DNA of 41,796 nucleotides from an uncultured Lachnospiraceae bacterium (lineage in GTDB: Bacteria > Bacillota > Clostridia > Lachnospirales > Lachnospiraceae), in assembly GCA_947630125.1 (NCBI GenBank), contig CANRGO010000010.1, positions 1 through 41,796 on the forward strand, read 5' to 3'. Below, piece after piece: positions 8,798 through 18,226 of this stretch; the stretch's first letter is position 1, and the number at the start of each line of letters is the position of its first letter. Made by a program: the position numbers and the translations under genes. The notes beneath the pieces were generated by a model, which was given only the letters and a program-made list of their open reading frames with translations, searched no databases and was not told the DNA's origin.

Positions 8798-10840
8798 TTA
8801 TGATTGAAAGAAGGATACTTGTTTTTTTAAATCATCTGATAATTGACCTAAAGCATGAGCAGCATTCATAAAGTCATGGATTAACTCTGTAAATCCTTCG
8901 ATTGTTGCTGAAACTTCCTCGGCGCTGGCTGAGGATTCTTCAGATAGAGCAGAAATATTACTCATACGATCCAGAAGCTCAACTTTTGATTGGTTTGTTT
9001 CGCTAATGGCAGTATCAATATGATTAATTTCTTCCATTAATTGCTGAATAGCAACTTCAATTAAGTTAAAGATTGTTCCAGTTTCAGAAACTGCTTCACT
9101 CTGTTCTGTAATTAACTGATAGGACTGATCCATGGATGTTACCGTATTTTCTGCTTTTACCTGAATTGTCTGTATTAATCCTTGAATTTGTGAGGTTGCA
9201 TGTGTGGACTGTTCTGCTAATTTTCTGATTTCTTCTGCGACTACAGAGAAACCTCTTCCAGCTTCACCAGCACGAGCTGCTTCAATGGCTGCATTTAATG
9301 CCAACAAATTTGTTTGATCTGCTATTTGATGAATGGTATCAGTAATCATTGATATTTTTTCGGTTTCTTGCTTCATCTCATGTACAACTTTTGTTACCAC
9401 ATTAGATGCTTCCATGCTTTGTGAAGTTTTATCAGTCAACCTTCCCATGACATCTTGTCCTTCTAAACTCAATTTGTTTGAAGTGTCAGATATTTCTGAC
9501 ATTTTATCAGATAAGCTTTTTATAGAAGAAATCTTTTCAGACAAACTATGAATCGCCTGCACTCCATGCTGTATATCAGAAGCAGTATCCGAAGCTCCCT
9601 GTGCAACTTGTTCGATGGTAAGAGATATCTCTTTCATAGATTGATTTGATTCAATGGCTTTTTCATTTACATCTCCAGATGTATGCGCTATTGTTTCGGA
9701 GGATTCTTTAACCTGTAATATTAACGTTGACATTTGGTCCATCATTTGATTGTAATCATGGGCCAGTTCTTCGAATTCATCTTTTGAATGGATGGATACT
9801 CTGGATGAGATAACACCAGTAGCGGCATCATGAAAAGATTGTTTTAACTTTTTGATTTTTTTAATCAAAGAGTTGCTATATAGAATGGAAACAAGCAATA
9901 TCATAACAACAGAACCTAGTATTACGAATATATAAATTGATTGTAGATTTTTCGTAATATCAGTTAAATCAGTAGCAGGAATTGCCCCCATAACTTTCCA
10001 ACCAGTAAGTTCACTCGTGTTGTAAACTAAAAATTTATCTTCTCCATTATATTGGTAGGATTCAAATCCAGAAGGGTTTGTTTTCACTGTTTCCCAATAA
10101 CTTTGAGCAGTAGCACGATCGGTTCCAAGTAGGCTGTCATCTGGATGCGCTATCATAATACCATTTCCATCGGTTACGTAAACATAACCTTTGGTTCCAA
10201 CAACAAGTTCTGCGATGGTGTTATTAAAATCGATTAAGTCAACAATAATTGAAACAACACCTATGGTTCGACCGTTATAGGAGACTGCTTTTGATACGGA
10301 AACAACCTGAGTATTAAACTGTTCGTCAAAGTATGGATTGCTGATAAAAATTTCATCAGGTTTTTCTTCAGCAAAAACGTACCATAATTTCGTCGTAGGA
10401 TCAAAATCTGAGGGAACATTTGATTCTGGATAGGAAACAAGATAGGTTTTTCCCTTAGCAAAATATATATTTAGGACATCTTCTCTGGATTCCACCATAC
10501 TTTTTAGTAAAAGATTAATGTTTATGGTATCCGTACCTAGATAAGCATCTTTTTGTAATTCACGGCTACTTGCCAGTAACTTTAAACCACTATAAAAACT
10601 AGTAAAATAGTTTTCAATTTCACGATCTACTTGCTTTAGTGTATCTTCCGCCTGTGTTTGAAAATTTTTCTGAATGACACTTGAAGTCTGCTGATACGTA
10701 TAAGCAGCTGTAAACATCAATGGTAAAAGACTCACTACTAAAAAGATTCCCAATAATTTGGAACGAGTTGAACGAAAGGAAAATCCTCCTGTTTTCTTTG
10801 AAACTTTAAGTTTTGCTTTTTTTTCTTTTTGTTTTTTCAC
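8798..10840 (-). CDS. Methyl-accepting chemotaxis protein, dCache sensor
   Basis: A 680-residue chemoreceptor. Order: basic N-terminal tail, membrane helix at about 30-50, extracellular double-Cache (dCache-like) ligand domain at about 50-295, second helix at about 300-320, HAMP at about 320-375, then a long signalling coiled coil. The hairpin tip carries [20 protein letters not shown] near residues 505-530, the CheA/CheW contact site. It senses a small molecule outside the cell, often an amino acid in this sensor class, and controls the flagellar kinase. The start is GTG at 10840 with an AGAGAGG site about 13 bases upstream. It has its own promoter, back-to-back with marR. Confidence 0.95.
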   Translation of the reverse strand: MKKQKEKKAKLKVSKKTGGFSFRSTRSKLLGIFLVVSLLPLMFTAAYTYQQTSSVIQKNFQTQAEDTLKQVDREIENYFTSFYSGLKLLASSRELQKDAYLGTDTININLLLKSMVESREDVLNIYFAKGKTYLVSYPESNVPSDFDPTTKLWYVFAEEKPDEIFISNPYFDEQFNTQVVSVSKAVSYNGRTIGVVSIIVDLIDFNNTIAELVVGTKGYVYVTDGNGIMIAHPDDSLLGTDRATAQSYWETVKTNPSGFESYQYNGEDKFLVYNTSELTGWKVMGAIPATDLTDITKNLQSIYIFVILGSVVMILLVSILYSNSLIKKIKKLKQSFHDAATGVISSRVSIHSKDEFEELAHDYNQMMDQMSTLILQVKESSETIAHTSGDVNEKAIESNQSMKEISLTIEQVAQGASDTASDIQHGVQAIHSLSEKISSIKSLSDKMSEISDTSNKLSLEGQDVMGRLTDKTSQSMEASNVVTKVVHEMKQETEKISMITDTIHQIADQTNLLALNAAIEAARAGEAGRGFSVVAEEIRKLAEQSTHATSQIQGLIQTIQVKAENTVTSMDQSYQLITEQSEAVSETGTIFNLIEVAIQQLMEEINHIDTAISETNQSKVELLDRMSNISALSEESSASAEEVSATIEGFTELIHDFMNAAHALGQLSDDLKKQVSFFQS

Positions 10841-10873
10841 TGTTTGATAAGTCCTCTCTTAAGCGTTAGTGAT

Positions 10874-10902
10874 ATTATATAAGACATTCTATTGTTGGTC
10901 TA
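10874..10902 (-). promoter_or_regulatory. Promoter of the dCache chemoreceptor gene
   Basis: On the minus strand, TAGACC (-35, plus-strand 10897-10902) and a perfect TATAAT (-10, 10874-10879) are separated by 17 bases, 33 bases before the GTG start. The -35 match is 4 of 6. Confidence 0.6.
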
Positions 10903-10955
10903 GTAAAAATTTTTGATGTCATTGTAAAAAATATGGTATATTTTGATGTAATAAT

Positions 10956-11002
10956 AGTTGACGCAACAACTAATTGGCGTTATTATAGTTGACGAAACAA
11001 CG
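10956..11002 (+). promoter_or_regulatory. MarR-MATE promoter with two repeated operator sites
   Basis: Two copies of AGTTG-N6-CAAC(T) lie at 10956-10971 and 10987-11002, 31 bases apart (about three helical turns). The first is an exact inverted repeat; the second has lost its last base. The first overlaps a -35 box, TTGACG (10958-10963), which is followed after exactly 17 bases by TATTAT (10981-10986). The second copy lies at the expected transcription start. This layout fits autorepression by the MarR protein encoded just downstream. Confidence 0.75.
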
Positions 11003-11018
11003 AAAATGAGGTGTAAAT

Positions 11019-11477
11019 ATGGACAATAGCGTAGGTCGTTTAGTATCAATCTTATATCGAAAAAATCAGGTGTATTTAAATGAAGCATTAAAGGAACTTG
11101 GATTAACAGCATCTGAGTTACCGATTATTATTTATGTACTAAAGCACGAGGGAGTATCGCAGGAAGAAATGGCACAGTTTTTATCCATTGACAAGGCTGC
11201 TATAGCTCGAGCAGTGGATACGCTTCTTGAAAAGGGTTTGGTTCAGAAGGAAAAAGATGAACTGGATCGTAGAGCAAATAAGATTACAGTAACTGAGGTT
11301 GGAAAAAAAATAGAGTTTGCCTTAAATCAACGGCTTCTCTATTGGACACAATATTTGACGAAGGATATTGAGGAAAAAGACGTAGATACCATGTATCGAG
11401 TATTGAATATTATGGTAGATAAACTAGAACATAAGGATTGTAGAGAAATTTGGAGGAATCATACGTGTCAGGAATAG
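11019..11477 (+). CDS. MarR-family transcriptional repressor of the MATE operon
   Basis: A 152-residue protein with a central winged helix-turn-helix (about residues 40-105). It contains SQEEMAQFLSIDKAAIARAV as recognition region and DELDRRANKITVTEVGKK as the wing, flanked by dimerisation helices. MarR proteins bind as dimers to short inverted repeats and let go when they bind a ligand. The ATG is preceded by GAGGTG. It overlaps the start of the MATE transporter gene by 13 bases, so repressor and pump are translated together. The two inverted repeats in the promoter are the likely targets. Confidence 0.92.
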   Translation: MDNSVGRLVSILYRKNQVYLNEALKELGLTASELPIIIYVLKHEGVSQEEMAQFLSIDKAAIARAVDTLLEKGLVQKEKDELDRRANKITVTEVGKKIEFALNQRLLYWTQYLTKDIEEKDVDTMYRVLNIMVDKLEHKDCREIWRNHTCQE

Positions 11478-12844
11478 AAGAAATAAGAATAAATCAAGAG
11501 GATCATAATCCTCTTGGATTTGAAAAAATATCATCACTGCTTTGGAAATTTTCCCTACCAGCAATTATAGGGATGTTAGTAAATGCTTTCTATAACATAG
11601 TAGATCGTATTTTTATAGGAAATGCCGTAGAACTTGGTTCTAATGGACTTGCAGGAATAACAATTGGTTTTCCAATCATGGTTATACAATTATCAATTGG
11701 GATACTCTTTGGGGTGGGTGGAGCTACACTTTTTTCCATGAAATTAGGCGCAAAAGAATACAAAGAAGCTGAAAAAGCCATGGGAAATGCTTTTTTGCTT
11801 TTAATAATCAGTAGTTTTCTATTTGCTTTATTTGGGCAGGTTTATTTGGAAAAATTATTACATCTTTTTGGTGCGAGTGAAGTGATTTTACCATATGCGA
11901 TGAAATACATGAGAGTCATTTTCTTTGGTTCAATGTTCCAAATAGTTAGCCTTGGAATGAATAGTTTTTTACGTGCAGTTGGAAAACCAAAACTAGCCAT
12001 GATTACCATGTTTGTAGGAGCTGGTACCAATATCGTTTTAGACCCAATCTTTATCTACGTGTTTAAAATGGGAATGGCCGGAGCAGCACTTGCAACGATT
12101 ATTTCGCAGTTTATATCTATGATCTGGATTTTACATTATTTTCTGAATAAAAAAACAAAACACAGAATCACCCTTGTTGGTATGAGGCCAAGAGCAAAGG
12201 TAATTCGAGATATAACAAGTCTAGGAATTCCGGGCTTTTTAATGCAGATAAGCAATAGTATTTTAAATGTGGTTTTGAATAAGGCTTTATTACAGTATGG
12301 TGGTGATCTTGCGATTTCAGCATTTGGAATAGTGAATAGTGTTCAAACGATTTTGCTAATGCCGATTATTGGACTAAATCAGGGTGTTCAACCGATTGTA
12401 AGTTATAATTTTGGAGCAAAAAAATATGAGCGAATCAAAGAAGTTGAAAGATTAGCTATGATTACAGCGACCATCATTGTTATTGTTGGTTTTATAATTA
12501 CCAGGATTTTCCCTGAACAAATTGTAACACTTTTTAATCAAGAAGAAGCCTTAATTCAATTGGGAAGTAAAGCAGTTACCCTATGGTTTTTATGCTTGCC
12601 TTTTATTGGGTTTCAAGTACTGGGAGCGAATTTTTTTCAGACAATAGGTAGATCAAAAACTGCAACATTTTTAACGCTTAGCAGGCAAGTTGTTTTTTTA
12701 ATTCCAGCGATTGTTCTTTTTTCTAATGCATGGGGCTTAGAGGGGATATTCTATGCCGCTCCCTTTGCGGATGGTATATCGGCTATCATTACAGGGCTAT
12801 TCTTTTTCTTTGCGATAAAAAAACTTAATGAAATAGCAAAATAA
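11465..12844 (+). CDS. MATE-family multidrug/Na+ (or H+) antiporter
   Basis: A 459-residue protein with about 12 membrane helices in two similar halves, matching MATE exporters in the MepA/NorM-like branch (LWKFSLPAIIGMLVNAFYNIVDRIFIG at the N-terminus, with VQPIVSYNFGAK in the second half). These pumps export cationic drugs, dyes or metabolites using an ion gradient. The start is GTG at 11465 with GGAGG 8 bases upstream (11452-11456); an upstream in-frame TTG at 11450 overlaps that site. Control is probably by the co-transcribed MarR protein. The substrate cannot be read from the sequence. Confidence 0.92.
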   Translation: MSGIEEIRINQEDHNPLGFEKISSLLWKFSLPAIIGMLVNAFYNIVDRIFIGNAVELGSNGLAGITIGFPIMVIQLSIGILFGVGGATLFSMKLGAKEYKEAEKAMGNAFLLLIISSFLFALFGQVYLEKLLHLFGASEVILPYAMKYMRVIFFGSMFQIVSLGMNSFLRAVGKPKLAMITMFVGAGTNIVLDPIFIYVFKMGMAGAALATIISQFISMIWILHYFLNKKTKHRITLVGMRPRAKVIRDITSLGIPGFLMQISNSILNVVLNKALLQYGGDLAISAFGIVNSVQTILLMPIIGLNQGVQPIVSYNFGAKKYERIKEVERLAMITATIIVIVGFIITRIFPEQIVTLFNQEEALIQLGSKAVTLWFLCLPFIGFQVLGANFFQTIGRSKTATFLTLSRQVVFLIPAIVLFSNAWGLEGIFYAAPFADGISAIITGLFFFFAIKKLNEIAK

Positions 12845-12898
12845 TTATGGTATGATTTTTCACATGATACATATCCTATTCAGTGAGAAGGTTGTCGT

Positions 12899-13935
12899 AT
12901 GATTATTAAAATACTAAGTATTTATTTGTTTGTAGGAGTGATGCTACTATCCTCTATGTTTAAGTCTGCAAATCTATTTGCTAGGTTGTTTGCTTGAGAT
13001 TAATACGGAATCCTTGGGAAATATGGTTCTTTGGAATCAAATTCAATACTTTGGGATTCCTTTTTTCCCAACATTATGGCTGCTTGTTAGTATGCAGTAC
13101 ACAGGTAGAGTAGAAAAAATGAAAACAATAAAAGGTATCTTACTCTTTTTTATACCAATTATGACATTTTTACTTCGATTTACCAATGAATGGCATCATT
13201 TATATTACAAAAGAATAGAAGTACAGGAAATTGAAGGTGTTCAGGTTTTATATTTAACCAAAGGGCCCTGGTATTTTATTCAGATGGCATATGTTTTATT
13301 TACGTTAATTATTTGTACCTGGTTTTACTTTCAAAGATATCGAAAAAGTGTTGGGGATGAAAGAGTTCAGTTTCGTCTATTGTTAATCGCTTCAATTTTA
13401 CCTTATTTGGCTTTGATTTTGGTATCAACTAATTTTGGTGGAATTGGAATTGATTATACTGCTATTATTTTACCTCCGTGTATTTTGATGATTCATTTAG
13501 CGCTCTCATATTTTAACTTTCTTGAAATACAACTTTTAGCAAGAGAAAGAGTTTTTGAGGATAGTGCAAGTGGACTTATATTACTGAATCGTTATTATCA
13601 ATTAGTTGATCATAATGAAAAAAGCTTGGCAATTTTATCGAATATTCGTGCTGATCTAAAAACGGATAATTTGAAGGATTTATTGACTGATGAACAAGAA
13701 TTTTCGTGAATTGGCAAAGGCAGCATTTGAAAAAGCAGAAATCTTTCGAAAATTAATCGAAGAAACTACAATGAGTTTTGGAACAGAAAGTTTTCATATT
13801 ACTGTAAGCATAGGCGTAGCTGAGTTTTCAAAGAAATTATCAACCCTTGACACCTTATTAAATAGTGCCGATGAAGCATTGTATCAAGCTAAGAAGAATA
13901 GAAGAAATCGTACAGAATATATAATTACCAAATAA
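12899..13935 (+). pseudogene. 7TM-PAS-GGDEF signalling gene, degraded
   Basis: Three pieces in three frames belong to one former gene. A start at 12899 opens with MIIKILSIYLFVGVMLLSS; a shift near 12980 leads into a 7TM sensor region like the N-terminal part of many clostridial histidine kinases and cyclases. This runs to the start of a PAS domain (ILLNRYYQLVDHNEKSLAI). At about 13690 the frame changes again and only the last third of a GGDEF domain remains (FHITVSIGVAEF and ADEALYQAKKNRRNRTEY). The rest of PAS and the GGDEF core with its active site are missing, so an internal deletion of several hundred bases occurred. No cyclase activity is possible. Confidence 0.85.
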
Positions 13936-13965
13936 CCCTTACGTAACAGTATGGGTTATTTTTTT
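13931..13965 (+). terminator. Rho-independent terminator upstream of the isoprenoid operon
   Basis: AATAACCC (13931-13938) pairs with GGGTTATT (13953-13960) and is followed by a run of T. It closes the degraded GGDEF gene and insulates the following operon. Confidence 0.85.
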
Positions 13966-13975
13966 GTAAAACAAC

Positions 13976-14005
13976 TTGCTAATTATAAGTCATAGAATTA
14001 TAATT
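13976..14005 (+). promoter_or_regulatory. Promoter and possible operator of the isoprenoid operon
   Basis: TTGCTA (13976-13981) and a perfect TATAAT (13999-14004) are 17 bases apart, 34 bases before the MarR-type gene. The -10 box lies within the palindrome AATTATAATT (13996-14005), a plausible but AT-rich site for the MarR protein. Confidence 0.65.
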
Positions 14006-14038
14006 GTAATTAACAACTAAATGTTAAAGAGGTAGAAT

Positions 14039-14458
14039 ATGTTTATTTGTGATATCAGTGTTTTTAATCGTTATGGTAAGCAAAAACTAGATGAACAACT
14101 TGAGGTACTAAATCTGAAATGGCATGATTTAGTATTGTTATTAGTGGTTGAACAAATTCCTGGGATAGAACAGGCTAGATTGATTCCATTTCTTCAAACA
14201 GACAAAGCTAATGTTACAAAATTAATACAAAGATTAGAACAAAATAATTATATATATCGTGAAACAAATAAGACGGATAAAAGAAATAAAAATGTATTTT
14301 TAACCAAGGAAGGAAAAAAACTTGTCCCAAAACTTTATGAAATCATGAATATCTGGGAAGATGCTTGTTTTTCTGAAATAGAGAAATCAGAACTGGAATT
14401 ATATAAAAAAATTAGTTCTAAAATCATTACGAATATTATGAGAAATACAAATGAGTAA
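14039..14458 (+). CDS. MarR-family regulator, first gene of the isoprenoid operon
   Basis: A 139-residue winged-helix protein. Residues about 45-105 form the DNA-binding domain (ARLIPFLQTDKANVTKLIQRLEQNNYI, then NKTDKRNKNVFLTKEGKK as the wing). Short helices at each end should form the dimer interface. The ATG has AGAGGT about 6 bases upstream. It has its own promoter after a terminator, and the squalene/phytoene synthase gene follows after 72 bases in the same direction with no terminator between. It is therefore a good candidate for sensing a prenyl compound or membrane stress and controlling the operon; this role is inference. Confidence 0.85.
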   Translation: MFICDISVFNRYGKQKLDEQLEVLNLKWHDLVLLLVVEQIPGIEQARLIPFLQTDKANVTKLIQRLEQNNYIYRETNKTDKRNKNVFLTKEGKKLVPKLYEIMNIWEDACFSEIEKSELELYKKISSKIITNIMRNTNE

Positions 14459-14530
14459 CTTAATAAGAAGGATATCAGGAAGAATTTGCGCGGAAGAATT
14501 GAGACGGGATCAGGTGGAGGATACTTTTTC

Positions 14531-15484
14531 ATGAAATATAAATCAGAAGAACTTAAGACTTCCTATTTTTATGCAGAAAAAATAATGCATGAAAAAGCAG
14601 TAAGTTTTTATCAGGCTTTTTCAAAATTATCTGAAAATAGATTCTATAGTGTCTGTGCGGTATATGCATTTTGTAGATATGTAGATGATTTGGTTGATGG
14701 TTTCGATAATGACAATCTAAAACCTAAGGAAAAAGAGAACGTTTTGAAAGAATTACAGGATATAGAAGACTGTATTCAAAAACTTGAAAAAGAAAATAAA
14801 AAGCAAAACTTGGATTATCCTTGGTGGTTGTCTTTTGAAGATACTTTTCTAACATTTCGTATGAAGGCAGAACCCTTTTGTTGGCAAATACAAGGGCAAC
14901 GTTGTGATTTAGATTTTAAAGAAATTCAAACCATAGAAGAATTAATTGAGTATTCTAAACTAGTGGCAGGATCTGTTGGTTATATGTTGCTTCCTATTTT
15001 AGTGAACGAAACGAACAATTGGGACATAAATCTTGTGAATGCCTGCGTAAATTTGGGAATTGGTATGCAAATTACCAATATTTTGAGAGATGTGGGTGAA
15101 GATTTAACCAAAAGAAACCGAGTTTATTTACCACAAGAACTTCTTAAAAACTATCAATTGGGCATTGAAGATTTGAGAAGGTTTTGCAATAATTTTACAT
15201 TGTATTATGAAACAACAAGTTTTAAACACTTTATAAATCTATGGGAAGAACTTACAACTGTATCAAAAAAATATTATGAATCTTTGGAGCCTTACATCAT
15301 GGATTTCGAAAAAACATGTCGTTTGCCTTTAGCAGCAGCATCGAAAATTTATCAATCCATTGAACAGGCAGTGCGAGATGAACGGTATGATTGCTTTACA
15401 AAGCGTTGTTATACAAATAAAAAATTGAGAAATGCTATTTTAGTACAAGTTTTGAATACTTTAAATAACAAAACAAGAGGGTAA
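14531..15484 (+). CDS. Squalene/phytoene synthase-family enzyme (head-to-head prenyl synthase)
   Basis: A 317-residue protein of about normal length for the family, which joins two prenyl diphosphates into presqualene/squalene, dehydrosqualene or phytoene. Both metal-diphosphate motifs are present: YVDDLVDGFD near residues 55-65, preceded by VYAFCR, and NILRDVGEDLTKRNRVYLP near 185-205. The sequence does not tell whether C15 or C20 units are used. The start is ATG 14531, 10 bases after GGTGGAGG; an upstream TTG would add 15 residues without family similarity. The next gene starts 4 bases after its stop. No desaturase or cyclase gene is nearby. Confidence 0.9.
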   Translation: MKYKSEELKTSYFYAEKIMHEKAVSFYQAFSKLSENRFYSVCAVYAFCRYVDDLVDGFDNDNLKPKEKENVLKELQDIEDCIQKLEKENKKQNLDYPWWLSFEDTFLTFRMKAEPFCWQIQGQRCDLDFKEIQTIEELIEYSKLVAGSVGYMLLPILVNETNNWDINLVNACVNLGIGMQITNILRDVGEDLTKRNRVYLPQELLKNYQLGIEDLRRFCNNFTLYYETTSFKHFINLWEELTTVSKKYYESLEPYIMDFEKTCRLPLAAASKIYQSIEQAVRDERYDCFTKRCYTNKKLRNAILVQVLNTLNNKTRG

Positions 15485-15488
15485 TTTT

Positions 15489-16940
15489 GTGGGAAACTTA
15501 GTGGGACTTTTTATTTCAATGATTTATATACTTTTTATTCTTGTGTTAGGTACAGCTGTTGCAAAACTTAGCAAAGGGGCTTCAGAATCCTCCAGAAAGT
15601 TAGTGCATATTTTAGTAGGAAATTGGGTTTTTTTAAGCCCAATGTTTACGGAACTTATTTTTGTTGTTTTGGTACCCTTTACATTTATTATTGTAAATAG
15701 TCTTAGTCTGAAATATAACCTGATAAAAGCAATGGAACGGGATGATGATAGTCTTGGAACTGTTTATTATGCCATAAGTATGTTTGTATTAACAGGAGTT
15801 GGATATTTACTGCAATGGCCGATACTTCCCTTTATTGGGCTTTTAATTATGGCCTACGGGGATGGTTTGGCAGCTATCATTGGAAAAAAATGGGGCAAAA
15901 ACAAACCATTCACTTTTGCACCAGAGAAAAGCGTAGTAGGAAGTATGACTGTTTTTTTTATTGCATTCTTGGTAACTTGTATCACGATAGTTGTTGCTGA
16001 AGACATTGGTAGGATGGAAAAAACCAATCCGATGTATCTTATTATGATTGGCCTTTTAACAGGGTTTTTTGCAGTGATATTGGAATTATCTGGAAAGAAA
16101 GGAAGTGACAATTTATTGCTTCCTATTGGTACTGGATTTTTTGCTTCCGTATGCTATTATTTAGGTACGACAGGTTTCTATCTTTATATGATGGTAGCTG
16201 CACTCGTCCTGTATCTTGCTTTTTGGTTAAAAGCAATTACCATGGATGGAATTGTTTTCGCACTAATGACCGCAACCTTTCTTTATGGTTTTGGTGGTGT
16301 CTGGATTGGAACTAGTTTGCTCTTGTTTTTTGTACTGGGAAGTCTGGTAAGTAAATTGAAAAATGATCGTAAGCTTAGAGCAGAGAAATTACAGGAAGCA
16401 ACACAGGCAAGAAATTGGATCCAGGTTATTTGTAATTCGTTGCCAGCTACGGTATTGGTGTGGTTATACTTTTTGTTTCCAGGTAAAGAAGTATTCTTGC
16501 TTTTAGCGTTTGCAGTTTTTTCAGCAGCTGCAGCAGACACCTTTTCTTCAGAACTTGGGATGTTGTTCAAAGGAAAAGTTTTTTCTATACTAACAGGTAA
16601 AGAGATTGCCCCTGGTCTTTCTGGTGGGGTATCACTTGGTGGTTTTTTTGCCTCCATATTAGGCGGTTTTCTATTATCTCTGCCAGCGTATCCAATATTT
16701 GACATCCAAGGAGTTTTATTTGTCTTTTTATTAGGTATACTGGGTGGTTTTATAGACAGTATTTTTGGCGCGCTAATTCAGAGAAAATATCGTACAGAAA
16801 CAGGTATTTTGCAAGAAATGGTGAAAACAGAAGGGGATTTACTTGTAGCAGGTTTTTCCTTTGTATCAAATCATATGGTAAATTTGCTGAGTCTTTCTAT
16901 TATCCCTATGATAGGAATGGTTTTTTATTGTTTACTTTAA
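15489..16940 (+). CDS. Fused phytol/dolichol-kinase-like and DUF92 (phytyl-phosphate-kinase-like) membrane protein
   Basis: A 483-residue polytopic membrane protein made of two domains. Residues 1 to about 230 resemble CTP-dependent polyprenol kinases (VTE5/SEC59 type): SSRKLVHILVGN, then AYGDGLAAIIGKKWGK and KSVVGS, the usual motif order. Residues about 235-483 match DUF92 (plant VTE6 type): MDGIVFALMTA, AAADTFSSELG, and the KEIAPGLSGGVSLGG loop, then GFIDSIFGALIQ. In plants VTE5 phosphorylates phytol and VTE6 phosphorylates phytyl phosphate, giving phytyl diphosphate. A fusion of both would take a prenyl alcohol to its diphosphate in one protein, the substrate class of the synthase encoded 4 bases upstream. 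Start codon GTG. The kinase roles are inferred from homology. Confidence 0.8.
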   Translation: MGNLVGLFISMIYILFILVLGTAVAKLSKGASESSRKLVHILVGNWVFLSPMFTELIFVVLVPFTFIIVNSLSLKYNLIKAMERDDDSLGTVYYAISMFVLTGVGYLLQWPILPFIGLLIMAYGDGLAAIIGKKWGKNKPFTFAPEKSVVGSMTVFFIAFLVTCITIVVAEDIGRMEKTNPMYLIMIGLLTGFFAVILELSGKKGSDNLLLPIGTGFFASVCYYLGTTGFYLYMMVAALVLYLAFWLKAITMDGIVFALMTATFLYGFGGVWIGTSLLLFFVLGSLVSKLKNDRKLRAEKLQEATQARNWIQVICNSLPATVLVWLYFLFPGKEVFLLLAFAVFSAAAADTFSSELGMLFKGKVFSILTGKEIAPGLSGGVSLGGFFASILGGFLLSLPAYPIFDIQGVLFVFLLGILGGFIDSIFGALIQRKYRTETGILQEMVKTEGDLLVAGFSFVSNHMVNLLSLSIIPMIGMVFYCLL

Positions 16941-17005
16941 TAACGAAAAGTATAAAAATTATAAATAGGTAATCTGTATTTTTATATGTTAGGTGGTGAA
17001 TTAAC

Positions 17006-18226
17006 ATGAAAAATGTAAGAAAAGTATTATTCTTAGTGGTAATTACTTTAATAATTTTTGCTTCAGATGGTTTCGAAGCAGTTTATGCAACAAATTTTAT
17101 TGATTGTCCAGATTGTAATAATGGACACTCACAAGCATGTAAGTGCGGTGGAGCAGGTGAATATTTGCAATCTTGTGATTTATGTGGTGGAAGCACAACT
17201 TTATTGTGTGACTTATGTAATGGAAGTGGTACATTTGATGGAAGCAGCTGTTATCGGTGTGGTGGAGATGGAGCTATGTTATGTAATCGCTGTGGTGGAA
17301 GTGGAACGCAAATGCTTGGTTGTAATAAACCTTATTGTTCAAGATGTGGCGGTACAGGTGGATACCCTGAAGGGTCACCAGAACATATTCAACAATTGAA
17401 AGATGAAGGTAATTACGTAGAACCAGAAAAGAGTGAAATCACAATACCAAAGATCGAAAATTTTGACGAATTTAATAAAGTTGAAGATATTACTATTATT
17501 GAAAACATAACACCAGAGCTCATTTCTCAAAACAAAGATATAGAAATATCTCCAAATTTGAGTATTTCTATAACAAAATCAACAACAGAACAGCTTGATG
17601 TTCTGAAAAAAATTCCAGAAGAAGAACTGAAAACATTAATTAATTTGATCAGTGATATTGTATCAACTGTGGAAATGGGTAAAGTAAGTAAACAATCTGA
17701 ATCATATATTAATCGTGTAATGGAACAAGAAAATATTAATATGCAACTAATTTGTTTTGAAGAACATGAAAGTATAGAGTTGGGATTTCCTGTTGAAGTA
17801 TTTGTTCCTGTTTTTGACAATCAATTTGATGAAATGGAAAATGCTTATGCCTATCATATTGTTCAAAATGGAAATGAAGCAGAATATTTAGGAGAAGCCA
17901 TTCTTCATAAAAATGAAGATGGAAAAGTATATGAATTATCATTTGTGACGGATGGGTTTTCTGATTTTTTTATTACTACAACACAAATCAAACTTGAGAA
18001 TTTAACTTATAAATCTGAATATGAAATTAGTAATAACATAGAAGAAGATGAAGCTGAAGATGAATATATTGAAACAAAAAAAATAGAAAAAACAGAAAAA
18101 ACAGAAGAAATGCCTAGTCAGGTTAAAGAAGATAGTAATACTCTGATTATTTTTGGAGGAATACTAGGAATAATAGTTGTTATTTTAATTGGATTTTTAA
18201 TTAAAAATATATACAAAAAAAACTGA
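17006..18226 (+). CDS. Secreted, C-terminally membrane-anchored protein with CxxCxG zinc-finger-like repeats
   Basis: A 406-residue protein. Residues 1-29 form a signal peptide with likely cleavage after VYA. Residues about 33-125 hold a row of cysteine motifs (CPDCNNG, CDLCGGS, CDLCNGSG, CYRCGGDG, CNRCGGSG, CSRCGGTG) like the zinc-binding region of DnaJ but with no J-domain. The middle is rich in acidic residues and contains a domain ending in VTDGFSDFFI, seen in clostridial surface proteins. Near residues 378-400 a hydrophobic segment followed by KNIYKKN should anchor it in the membrane, with the body outside. It follows the kinase fusion by 65 bases and ends in a terminator, so it is probably the last gene of the operon. 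Its role is unknown. Confidence 0.75.
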   Translation: MKNVRKVLFLVVITLIIFASDGFEAVYATNFIDCPDCNNGHSQACKCGGAGEYLQSCDLCGGSTTLLCDLCNGSGTFDGSSCYRCGGDGAMLCNRCGGSGTQMLGCNKPYCSRCGGTGGYPEGSPEHIQQLKDEGNYVEPEKSEITIPKIENFDEFNKVEDITIIENITPELISQNKDIEISPNLSISITKSTTEQLDVLKKIPEEELKTLINLISDIVSTVEMGKVSKQSESYINRVMEQENINMQLICFEEHESIELGFPVEVFVPVFDNQFDEMENAYAYHIVQNGNEAEYLGEAILHKNEDGKVYELSFVTDGFSDFFITTTQIKLENLTYKSEYEISNNIEEDEAEDEYIETKKIEKTEKTEEMPSQVKEDSNTLIIFGGILGIIVVILIGFLIKNIYKKN

